In this document: positions 13,906 through 23,197 of the stretch, piece after piece
Position numbering within the stretch: the stretch's first letter is position 1
Layout of the letters: each line of letters starts with the position of its first letter
Source of the DNA: Sepiola atlantica
Taxonomy: Eukaryota > Mollusca > Cephalopoda > Sepiida > Sepiolidae
Direction of reading: 5' to 3'
NCBI GenBank assembly: GCA_963556195.1
Contig: OY744535.1
Location: 97,141,353 to 97,205,352 of the forward strand
DNA length: 64,000 bases
Position numbers and translations under genes: made by a program
The notes under the pieces: generated by a model
Databases searched by the model: none
Told to the model about the DNA's origin: nothing
What the model saw: only the letters and a program-made list of their open reading frames with translations

Positions 13906-14158
13906 AGACAATAAAAATCTTTCGAAACATATGTCCACTAAAAATGTTGTTGATGTCTAATATTAAGAACATTAATACTTTATAATAATTATGTCATAAA
14001 TGTGTTATCAGTAGTTTTACATGAGCGCTGGTTGACCTAAATTCCTAATTTCATACTTTCAGAGTTGCTTTGCTTCACATTTCATCTTTGGGTGTTGCTT
14101 TTTTGTTGTCTCGTTAGGATTTTGCTAAACTTAGAATAGTTGACTTTTATTATTTTAC

Positions 14159-14170
14159 ACCCCCCCCCCC

Positions 14171-14227
<57 letters not shown>
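14159..14227. repeat. Compound C-run/(CA)n/(TA)n microsatellite
   Basis: Poly-C followed by CACACA and then a long TATATA run. Confidence 0.95.
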
Positions 14228-14229
<2 letters not shown>

Positions 14230-14564
14230 TCGGTGTGTGTTGAAAAGAAATCAATAAAGTGCTCGATCGTAAAAGTTACAGTTATCTTTGAACTCGATTT
14301 GTTTTCATTTCGTGAGTCGCTAATGAATTGAATGAGCTCTAACGACCTTTTTAACAACAATAAAAGTTAAGTATATTTCAATGAAACCATAGCACGTAGA
14401 GTCTTGAAATGAATAATTCGTATATGTATATTCATTAGAATTAAAGGCACACCCTGTCCCTTGTTTAAGAAAGACATTCCCATGAGATGTGAGCACAGCT
14501 TACTCCAGACCATACACACCACCTTCACTCAGACAAAAAAAGCTTTTAAACCTTTTTTGAAACT

Positions 14565-15065
14565 GGCCACACTGATGAGGATAATTCAATGCTCACACTG
14601 ACAACAGACGCTTCTTCATCTTCAATTCGATCAGTTCTGCACCAGACTCAGAAACTGTATAGAAAATATAAGGAATTACTTGCGATCTGTCGATACGCCA
14701 TTTTTGACAAAGTAAAAATTAAGAATTAAAGACATGCAATGTGAGCTAATGACACCCAGATACCGAATCTCCTCTGGTTAATGGTAGATTCATAGTTGGA
14801 CCACTTCCGCAATCAAATAACAATACATAGAGTTACAAGGTGGCCAGTTGTAACAGCAGACACAAAACTGGATAGAAAAACTTTTCTGTGAAACTGAACA
14901 AAAATAGAGTAGCTTGTGCAGGGAATTGCGATCTGTACATACACCCTAACCCTAACACCCTAACCCTAACCCTAATTACTTGCGATCTGTACATACACCC
15001 TAACCCTAACCCTAACTCTAACCCTAACCCTAATTAATTGCGATCTGTACATACTTCACTTCGAC
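14565..15065 (+). pseudogene. Second scrambled Gypsy fragment carrying telomeric tracts
   Basis: 14568-14705 repeats the RNase H start seen at 13398-13563 (GATGAGGATAATTCA, then CTTCTTCATCTNCAATT, then TTACTTGCGATCTGT). Downstream the marker TGCGATCTGTACATAC occurs three times (about 14926, 14982 and 15039). The two gaps between the three copies are filled by CCCTAA telomeric tracts (14943-14975 and 14996-15033). This is a rearranged, non-functional remnant. Confidence 0.6.
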
Positions 15066-15309
15066 AAAAGGTTTTGAAACATTTTCACAACTTGTCACAC
15101 CCGACGAGATACTGACAAATTATGGCCTAAAATCCGTATAAAGAACTAAACGTGAGTATGTCTAAAATGTCAAACAAGCAAAATGGGCCGATATACCAAA
15201 TCTCCTTTGGTCAATGTATCCACCCAGATGGTAGATTCACTAACTTGCTTATAGACATAATTGAACCATTACGATGCATATTTATTGACAATTATTGACA
15301 TATTTATAA

Positions 15310-15917
15310 GATGACTGGTTGTAACTTCTTTGATAGATACATCTGTACAATCAGTCGCAAAAGGAATACTGCATGATTGGATTATTTTTGATTGTTCATT
15401 AGTAATAACAACAGATCGTGGCGCACGATTTCAATCAACACGCTTTGAAGATTTTACAAAGCTTTTGGAGGGTAAACATGTAACTCCAACAACTTATCAA
15501 CCGTATGCCAATGGAATGGTTGAACGTTTTCATAGAAAACTAAAAAGCAGCTCTCACAGCAAATAACTGTTCAGGAACATGGTCAGAAAACATTCCTTTA
15601 GTTTTGTTGTTTATCAGGAATGTAATAAAACAAGATTTAGAGTGCACACAATCCGAAATGGTTTTCGGGACATCATTGTTTGAAAACAAATCAATGTCAG
15701 TCAACTACAAATTTTGTACAGAATTTTAAACAAAGAATAAATGATTTAGTTTTCATACAAGAACACAAAATAAAAGACGCTTATATTCTAAAGAACCTTC
15801 GTAACAGTGAATACGTTTTCGTATGCAGCGAAGATTCCTCTTTGTGCTACACATATGCAAGACCTTTCAACATAGATGAGAGTAAGCCTAAACATTTGAC
15901 CATTATAAAAATATAAA
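15310..15917 (+). pseudogene. Decayed Ty3/Gypsy integrase fragment
   Basis: The frame at 15330-15566 shows an integrase core end: ITTDRGARFQS (second catalytic Asp) and YANGMVERFHRKLK (catalytic Glu region). It is followed in shifted frames by SEMVFGTSLFENK-like sequence (about 15650-15690) and a degraded C-terminal module at 15680-15916. Frameshifts and stops divide it. It fits the same element type as the RNase H fragment at 13380. Confidence 0.75.
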
Positions 15918-15987
15918 ACAAGATACGTCTCCATAGAAAGACATAAACAAGCTTACTTGGATTTATCTACTAACAACAACGACGAAA

Positions 15988-17000
15988 CACTCTACACCTC
16001 CATAGGAGACCGAATCTTTCAAACAATTTCCTTTACTATCCGGCACACTCTACACCTCCACAGGAGACCGAATTTTTCAAACAATTTCCTATACTATCCA
16101 GCACACTCTACACCTCCACAGGAGACCGAATTTTTCAAACAATTTCCTATACTATCAAGCACACTCTACACCTCAACAGGAGACCGAATCTTTCAAACAA
16201 TTTCCTATACTATCCAGCACACTCTACACCTCCACAGGATACCGCATTTTTCAAACAATTTCCTATACTATCCAGCACACTCTATACCTCCACAGGAGAC
16301 CGAATTTTTCAAGCAATTTCCTATACTATCCAGCACACTCTATACCTCAACAGGTGACCGAATCTTTCAAACAATTTCCTATACTATCCAGCACACTCTA
16401 CACCTCCACAGGATACCGCATTTTTCAAACAATTTCCTATACTATCCAGCACACTCTATACCTCCACAGGAGACCGAATTTTTCAAGCAATTTCCTATAC
16501 TATCCAGCACACTCTACACCTCAACAGGTGACCGAATCTTTCAAACAATTTCCTATACTATCCAGCACACTCTACACCTCCACAGGAGACCGAATTTTTC
16601 AAACAATTTCCTATACTATCCAGCACACTCTATACCTCCACAGGTGACCGAATCTTTCAAACAATTTCCTATACTATCCAGCACACTCTATACCTCCACA
16701 GGAGACCGAATTTTTCAAGCAATTTCCTATACTATCCAGCACACTCTACACCTCCACAGGAGACCGCATTTTTCCAACAATTTCATATACTATCCAGCAC
16801 ACTCTACACCTCAACAGGTGACCGAATCTTTCAAACAATTTCCTATACTATCCAGCACACTCTACACCTCCACAGGATACCGCATTTTTCCAACAATTTC
16901 CTATACTATCCAGCACACTCTACACTTCCACAGGATACCGAATTTTTCAAACAATTTCATATACTATCCAGCACACTGTACACCTCCACAGATACCGAAA
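15988..17000. repeat. 58-bp minisatellite, ~17 copies
   Basis: Tandem 58-bp units containing CTCTACACCTCCACAGGAGA and CCTATACTATCCAGCAC. Because 58 is not a multiple of three and all three + frames of the unit lack stops, a 357-codon frame with a 58-residue period runs through it. It lacks any recognised domain and I treat it as a repeat artefact. Confidence 0.93.
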
Positions 17001-17040
17001 CACACCTCCAAAATATTTATAAACCAATGAAAAACACAAG

Positions 17041-17087
17041 CCACGCTTACAAATGGCATCTATAATAGATGCCATCTGTAAGCGTGG
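17041..17087. repeat. Near-perfect 47-nt hairpin palindrome
   Basis: 23-nt arms (17041-17063 and 17065-17087) around a one-base centre, with a single mismatch. It lies just after the 58-bp array. Confidence 0.9.
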
Positions 17088-17880
17088 CGTGTGTTTACAA
17101 TTATCGGCTCCAAATGCAAAAGAGAAATTGTAAAATGATGCGTCATGTGGGTATTACAAAAATAAAATCTTTAATTTCCAGGAGCTGATCGTAAAATATA
17201 AAAGAATTTTATTTTGGTAAGAAATTTCACATCACGTGAACAAAAAAGCAGCGATTAACCAAAACTGGCAACCGTTGCTGCTGCTGCTGCTGCCATTTTC
17301 TGTCTAACTCAAACATCACAAACCCTAACCCCAACCCCAACCCTAACCCTCTTGTTCACGTCGGAAGACACATGTAAGCTCATAACATATGTTCTCTAAA
17401 AAGCAACTAAAATTCTTTTCTTTTTCTCAAAACTTCGTTACGCATGTCTATGACACGCCACTGAGGCTCTACTTGCAAATTAATCGGGAAATTAATAAAA
17501 ATCTAGAAGTTAGAACCCTATGTTTTTTGTTCAATTATTATTTATTTAAAAACTCCCGTAATATATTAAAGTTAAACTTTTCAAAATATGATAATGGGTC
17601 GATATAAAATCAAAAACAACTTAAATTCTTTTTTATTACCCAAAACTTTGTAACGCCGCGTGCCGACGAAACGCAACTAAAGCTTAACTTGTAAATTGAA
17701 CCATATGTTTTTATTGTTTTTTTAATTATTATTTTTTTAAACTTTCGTAAAAATAAAGAAATTTCAACCCTATATCCCTATTAATAAGTGTCCTCGAGTG
17801 GCCTTTGGCTTTGATAAGCGGTGACTCGTCAGTACATTTAATAAAAACTTGAATTCTTCTCTTTTCCCCCAAAACTCCGT
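17088..17880. other. Unassigned sequence with small repeat islands
   Basis: Contains a (GCT)n run at 17276-17293 and a short CCCTAA/CCCCAA tract at 17321-17350. At 17785-17840 there is a fragment matching the LINE 3' tail found at 30990, 48830 and 55580 (CGAGTGGCCTTTGGC core). No gene. Confidence 0.5.
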
Positions 17881-18250
17881 TACACCCTAACCCTAACCCT
17901 AACTCAAAACTCTAACCACTAACCCTAACCCTAACCCTAACTCCGTTACGCCCTAACCCTAACCCTAACCCTAACCCCAAACTCCGTTACACCCTAACCC
18001 TAACTCAAAACTCTAACCACTAACCCTAACCCTAACCCTAACTCCATTACGCCCTAACCCTAACCCTAACCCTAACCCCAAACTCCGTTACACCCTAACC
18101 CTAACCCTAACCCTAACTCAAAATTCTAACCACTAACCCTAACCCTAACCCTAACCCAAAACTCCGTTACACCCTAACCCTAACCCTAACTCAAAACTCT
18201 AACCTCTAACCCTAACCCTAACCCTAACTCAAAACTCTAACCACTAACAT
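17881..18250. repeat. Composite CCCTAA repeat with ACTCCGTTAC spacers
   Basis: C-strand telomeric hexamers interleaved with the spacers AACTCCGTTAC(A/G)CC and TCAAAACTCTAACCACTAA in several cycles of about 100 bp. Confidence 0.9.
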
Positions 18251-18475
18251 TCTACTTGATATGTAATTCCATCTAAAAGTTTGGCTTCCGTTTTCAATTT
18301 GGCTTTTTTGGTCTTTTTTCCAAAAAATTTGGCTTCAAGTATTTATTATAGTCTGCCAATCCTGAAGCAGGAAGTAAAAAAACAAAAAAAACAGAAAACA
18401 ACACCAAAATGAAACTAAATGTTTTCTTCTTCTTTCCTGGATTATTCGGATTGTCAATGACTTTTCGATCGCTGC
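18251..18475. other. Spacer between telomere-type arrays
   Basis: AT-rich with T- and A-runs. The - strand frame that crosses here is only the exit of the repeat frame in the next array. No gene seen. Confidence 0.45.
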
Positions 18476-19487
18476 CCACTTAACAACATGAAAATGGTTA
18501 TTATCTAACCCTAACCACTTAACAACATGAAAATGGTTATTATCTAACCCTAACCACTTAACAACATGAAAATGGTTATTATCTAACCCTAACCACTTAA
18601 CAACATGAAAATGGTTATTATCTAACCCTAACCACTTAACAACATGAAAATGGTTATTATCTAACCCTAACCACTTAACAACATGAAAATGGTTATTATC
18701 TAACCCTAACCACTTAACAACATGAAAATGGTTATTATCTAACCCTAACCACTTAACCACATGAAAATGGTTATTATCTAACCCTAACCACTTAACCACA
18801 TGAAAATGGTTATTATCTAACCCTAACCACTTAACAACATGAAAATGATTATTATCTAACCCTAACCACTTAACAACATGAAAATGGTTATTATCTAACC
18901 CTAACCCTAACCACTTAACAACATGAAAATGGTTATTATCTAACCCTAACCACTTAACAACATGAAAATGGTTATTATCTAACCCTAACCACTTAACCAC
19001 ATGAAAATGGTTATTATCTAACCCTAACCACTTAACCACATGAAAATGGTTATTATCTAACCCTAACCACTTAACAACATGAAAATGATTATTATCTAAC
19101 CCTAACCACTTAACAACATGAAAATGGTTATTATCTAACCCTAACCCTAACCACTTAACAACATGAAAATGGTTATTATCTAACCCTAACCACTTAACAA
19201 CATGAAAATGGTTATTATCTAACCCTAACCACTTAACAACATGAAAATGGTTATTATCTAACCCTAACCACTTAACAACATGAAAATGGTTATTATCTAA
19301 CCCTAACCACTTAACAACATGAAAATGGTTATTATCTAACCCTAACCACTTAACAACATGAAAATGGTTATTATCTAACCCTAACCACTTAACAACATGA
19401 AAATGGTTATTATCTAACCCTAACCACTTAACAACATGAAAATGGTTATTATCTAACCCTAACCACTTAACAACATGAAAATGGTTG
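18476..19487. repeat. 39-bp telomere-containing minisatellite, ~26 copies
   Basis: Each unit joins CCACTTAACAACATGAAAAT to GGTTATTATCTAACCCTAA, so every copy carries a telomeric hexamer. Two copies (near 18900 and 19140) have one extra hexamer. The variant pattern (two AACCACATG units, one ATGATTATT unit, one long unit) occurs twice with an offset of 240 bp, showing a segmental duplication of about six units. The 13-residue-periodic - strand reading frame follows from 39 being divisible by three. Confidence 0.95.
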
Positions 19488-19794
19488 AATTATTGGCCCA
19501 TCCAAACAAAGTAAGTTATTGTTTTTGTGACCCGATTTTAATTTTAAACTTTAATCTTATAATTCAATATTAAAAAAAAGAATTCTAGGTGTAGGAACAG
19601 AATAGTAAACAAAGTTAACAAAGTTTATATAAGAAAATTATTTTATATTCAATATTTCAAAAACATTCTAGTTGCAGGTCCAAACGTGTTAAAAATTAAT
19701 TTTATTATTTTGTAACCCATTCGAATGATTTGGAGCTTTTTTTAAAACTATTCAGTAACTTCACCAAATTTCTATTAAAATGGACCCTTCCAAG
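19488..19794. other. AT-rich spacer
   Basis: No coding or repeat signal that I can support. Confidence 0.4.
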
Positions 19795-20226
19795 TGGCAA
19801 CTTAAAAATGGCACCTCCAAAATGGTACCTTCAAAATGGCCCTTCAAAATAGCCCCTCCAAAATGGACCCTCCAAAATGGCCCCTTCAAAATGGCACCTT
19901 CAAAATGGCACCTTCAAAATGGCACCTCCAAAATGGCCCCTTCAAAATGACACCTTCAAAATTGCACTTCCAAGATGGCCCCTTCAAAATGGCCCCTTCA
20001 AAATGGCACCTTTAAAATGGCACCTTCAAAATTACCCCTTCAAAATTTCTCCTTCAAAATTTCACCTCCAAAATTTCACATCCAAAATGGTACCTCCAAA
20101 ATGACCCCCTCAAAATGGCCCCTTCAAAATTGCCCCTCCAAAATGGCCCCTTCAAAATGTCACCTTTAAAATTGCCTCTTCAAAAATGGCCCCTTCAAAA
20201 TGCCACCTTAAAAATGGCACCTCCAT
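19795..20226. repeat. 14-bp minisatellite (AAAATGGCNCCTTC), ~30 copies
   Basis: Degenerate tandem 14-mers with C/T variation at several positions. Short frames across it are repeat artefacts. Confidence 0.9.
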
Positions 20227-21100
20227 AAATAACAAAAATTCCAACACACAGTAACAGTTATTGTTTTATTTTGGTAGTGGGGGGGGGTGATTTCTTAATT
20301 ATTAGTTGGAAATTATTTAGTGCTTATATAGATCAGCCCCAAGGCGATCCTTAATACAGGCCTGTATAGCCTATGCGTTTTCTTCTCTGATTGGAGGCGA
20401 GTGTGTTATTAGCATTCTGTCAGTCACAATCAATGCTAACATGGCTGGATATCGGATAACAATTGAATTGAATTTGTTTAGAAATATTTTATAACATTTT
20501 ACCATTGGAACTCTGCTATTGAAATTATTAGGAAAACGTGAAGATTTATGGGCAAATAATTTTGTCGGAAAGGCAATTTGCAGTAGTTAAAAAAATTGTA
20601 TATTCTTTTAGGATTATTACATGCATATGTATTGAATTCAAAATCAAATATAAAAATAATTTATTCAAAACAATTAAAATATTTATTAAAATATTTGTTT
20701 AACGACATAATTCTTGTGTTTTCACAACACAATTTTTGTTAAAAGACAATGAAAACATTTTAAAGTCTGAAATATATTTTGAAGTATTTAAACTGTCGAA
20801 TAGAAAGTCATGTAAACTGGGTTTTAAATTCATAGAAAATTCTCATTTAATTAAAAGATTGAAAGTTTTGGAAGTTTTTTACATCCAATAATTATATATG
20901 CAGAGATTAAAACAACTGTACTTAAAAATTAGTTCTAGTTTTATAAGAATTTGGATCAATTAGCAAAATTTAATGACCAAACAATGTTGTAATAATAAAA
21001 TTAACTTTCAAAATTAAAAAAAAACAAAGAAACAGCATAGTTCAAAAAAGCAAAAAATAAAAGTGAAAAGACTTTTGGACAACACTGGAAAGACACAGCG
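20227..21100. other. AT-rich intergenic sequence
   Basis: A short G-run lies at 20279-20287. 20330-20470 is of higher complexity but unrecognised. No supported gene. Confidence 0.4.
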
Positions 21101-21232
21101 AGTTAACCCTAACCCTAACCCTAACCTTAACCCTAATCTTAACCCTAAACCTAACCCTAACCCTAACCTTAACCCTAAACATACCCTTAACCTTAACCCT
21201 AACCCTAGCCCTAGCCCTAACCCTATCGCCGG
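21101..21232. repeat. Degenerate C-strand telomeric tract
   Basis: CCCTAA with CCTTAA, CCTAAA and CCTAGC variants. Confidence 0.9.
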
Positions 21233-21949
21233 AAAGACACAGCTAGTTTTGGATAAGATTGATATTTATTCTTAAAATTGTATTTCTTGTCATGAAATAA
21301 ATTTCTGGTTGAACTTGAAAGTCTTGAAAATCTAATTGCAATTCAGCGTTTTAATCGCTGGTTGCCATGTTGTTTAAAAATTACTTTTATTGATTACATT
21401 CTTTTGAAATATTCATGTGAAATATAAGATGAAAATGACCCCACGAGCGGTGGGTTTAGGTTAGGGTTACGATCAACCGGTTTCCAACACACACCATCTC
21501 TCCCATAAAAAAATGTTTTGCTTTTTATTTATATTTAAATTCCTTTCAAATTTCAAACAGTTACGAAGTAATTAAATTTTTTTAAAACAATAAACAAAAT
21601 ATTAAAACAGCTGACTTGTATACGAAGAAAGCGATATGCATTATGATGGATTTAATTCCGTAATAAGGTTTTTCCAATTATTTTTAAGACCTATAACTCA
21701 ATCTATTGACTACTTTTGTCATGAAATAATAAATTGAAAAGATAATACAAAAACAATGTTCTTAGAACACTTAGAAAAGTGGAGTTTATCTGCTTTAAAA
21801 CGACAGAGTAAATATTTTTAAATGTTTATTTTTAAGTGTTATTTGGGGAGGAGGGCTTAGCCCCAAAATCCCCTCCAAGAAGTGTCCTAAAATTTATTCT
21901 CGACAGATATTTATTCCATAGTTACATAAGTTTTTTAACTTGTCAAAAT
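21233..21949. other. Unassigned AT-rich sequence
   Basis: A tiny G-strand telomeric motif (GGTTTAGGTTAGGGTTA) lies near 21450-21468. No gene seen. Confidence 0.4.
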
Positions 21950-22622
21950 TACCGTATTTTCCGTCACGTAATTTCCCATTACCCATTTCATGTTACCAAA
22001 TTTTCCGTTATCCATTTAATGTTACGTAATTTTCCGTTACACAATTTCCTGTTACCTATTTTTTTGGTTACCAAATTTTCCGTTACCCATTTCCTGTCAC
22101 GTAATTTCTGGTTACCAATTTCCTGTCACCTATTTTTTGGCTACCAAATTTTCCGTTACACATTTCCTGTCACGTAATTTCCCGTTACCCATTTCCTGTT
22201 ACCTATTTTTTTTTGTTACCAAATTTTCCGTTACCCATTTCCTGTCACGTAATTTCTCGTTACCCATTTCCTGTTACCTATTTTATTGTTTACCAAAATT
22301 TCCGTTACCCATTTCCTGTAACGTAATTTCCCGTTACCCATTTTCTGTTAGCTAATTTTCCGTTACCCATTCCCTGTCACGTAATCTCCCGTTACCCATT
22401 TCCTGTTATCTATTTTTTTCGCTATCAAATTTTCCGTTACTCATTTCCTGTCAAATAATTTCCTGTTACCCATTTCCTGTTACCTAGTTTTTAGGCTACA
22501 AAATTTTCCGTTACTCATTTCCTGTCACGTAAATTCCTGTTACCTAATTTTCCGTTACCCATTTCCTGTCACGTAATTTCCTGTTACCCATTTCCTGTTC
22601 CCTAATTTTCCGTTACCCATTT
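21950..22622. repeat. ACCCATTTCCTGT satellite, left part
   Basis: Tandem repeat of about 70-75 bp built from two related halves, CCGTTACCCATTTCCTGTCA and CGTTACCCATTTCCTGTTAC, with a TACCAAATTTT linker. The Gypsy element inserted into it splits it from 26621-29694, and the target sequence is one of its own ACCCATTTCCTGT cores. Confidence 0.93.
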
Positions 22623-22810
22623 TGTAGTGTCGAAGATCACGTACCAACGTGATCGGTACGAGAGCAGGAAGCAGCAGCAGCAGCGACATAGCTAGGGACA
22701 TAGATAGAGAGATTACGACCGTTGATACACACATGTTATTATAACCCTTGTTAAATAAAGATATGTTTACAACCACCACAATTGACTGTTGTTTAACACC
22801 AAACACCACA
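22623..22810 (+). repeat. 5' LTR (188 bp)
   Basis: Begins TGTAGTGTCG and ends ACACCACA. A polyadenylation-type AATAAA is at 22754-22759. One mismatch to the 3' LTR, so the insertion is young relative to the neutral clock. Confidence 0.96.
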
Positions 22811-22813
22811 AAC

Positions 22814-22830
22814 TGGCGACGACGATGAGA
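22814..22830 (+). promoter_or_regulatory. Primer binding site candidate
   Basis: TGGCGACGACGATGAGA starts three bases after the 5' LTR. The TGG start pairs with a tRNA CCA end. The tRNA identity (serine-type is plausible) is inference. Confidence 0.6.
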
Positions 22831-23098
22831 TGAAATTCTACACAAAAAAAAAGCAAAGAAAGACATCTACAAAAAAAAGTGCAAACAACGAACTTTTCTA
22901 CGGAAAAAAAAAACACGAAAAAAGAGGTTACACGTGCTACAAGAGAGAAAGAAAAATATTTTTTTTTTCTTCCAAAGGAAGTGTGGAATCTGTGGGAAAA
23001 AGGGACATTTTGAAGTCTGTTGTTTCTACAAAAACAAACAAACAAAAACGCAGAATAGAAACGAACATGACAGAGCCCCAAAATACAGTCGTGGTTGA
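22829..23098 (+). pseudogene. Truncated gag remnant with one CCHC zinc knuckle
   Basis: Only about 170 bp separate the LTR from a clear nucleocapsid zinc knuckle (CX2CX4HX4C; Cys codons at 22982, 22991 and 23021, His at 23006). No capsid region is present. The knuckle lies in the same reading frame as pol but is cut off from it by a TGA at 23096-23098. Several A- and T-runs upstream suggest slippage-prone sequence. Gag would have to come from another copy. Confidence 0.75.
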
Positions 23099-23197
23099 CG
23101 AAAGCATTATCATAACAAAGGAATTCAACAGAGTGTAGGGGAAAGGGAAGATAACAAAACTGGTGGCGCTAATGGGTTTAATTTATTCAAAATATCA

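Noticed and set aside
15957..17030. Secreted repetitive protein of 357 residues
   Set aside because: Its period is simply three 58-bp units read in succession. No signal peptide and all + frames are open, so the frame carries no coding evidence.
18335..19039. Repeat protein with 13-residue period on the - strand
   Set aside because: It is the 39-bp telomere-containing minisatellite; a length divisible by three keeps any frame open.
19877..20169. Small proteins rich in FKMAP and LQNGT
   Set aside because: Translation of a 14-bp minisatellite in shifting frames.
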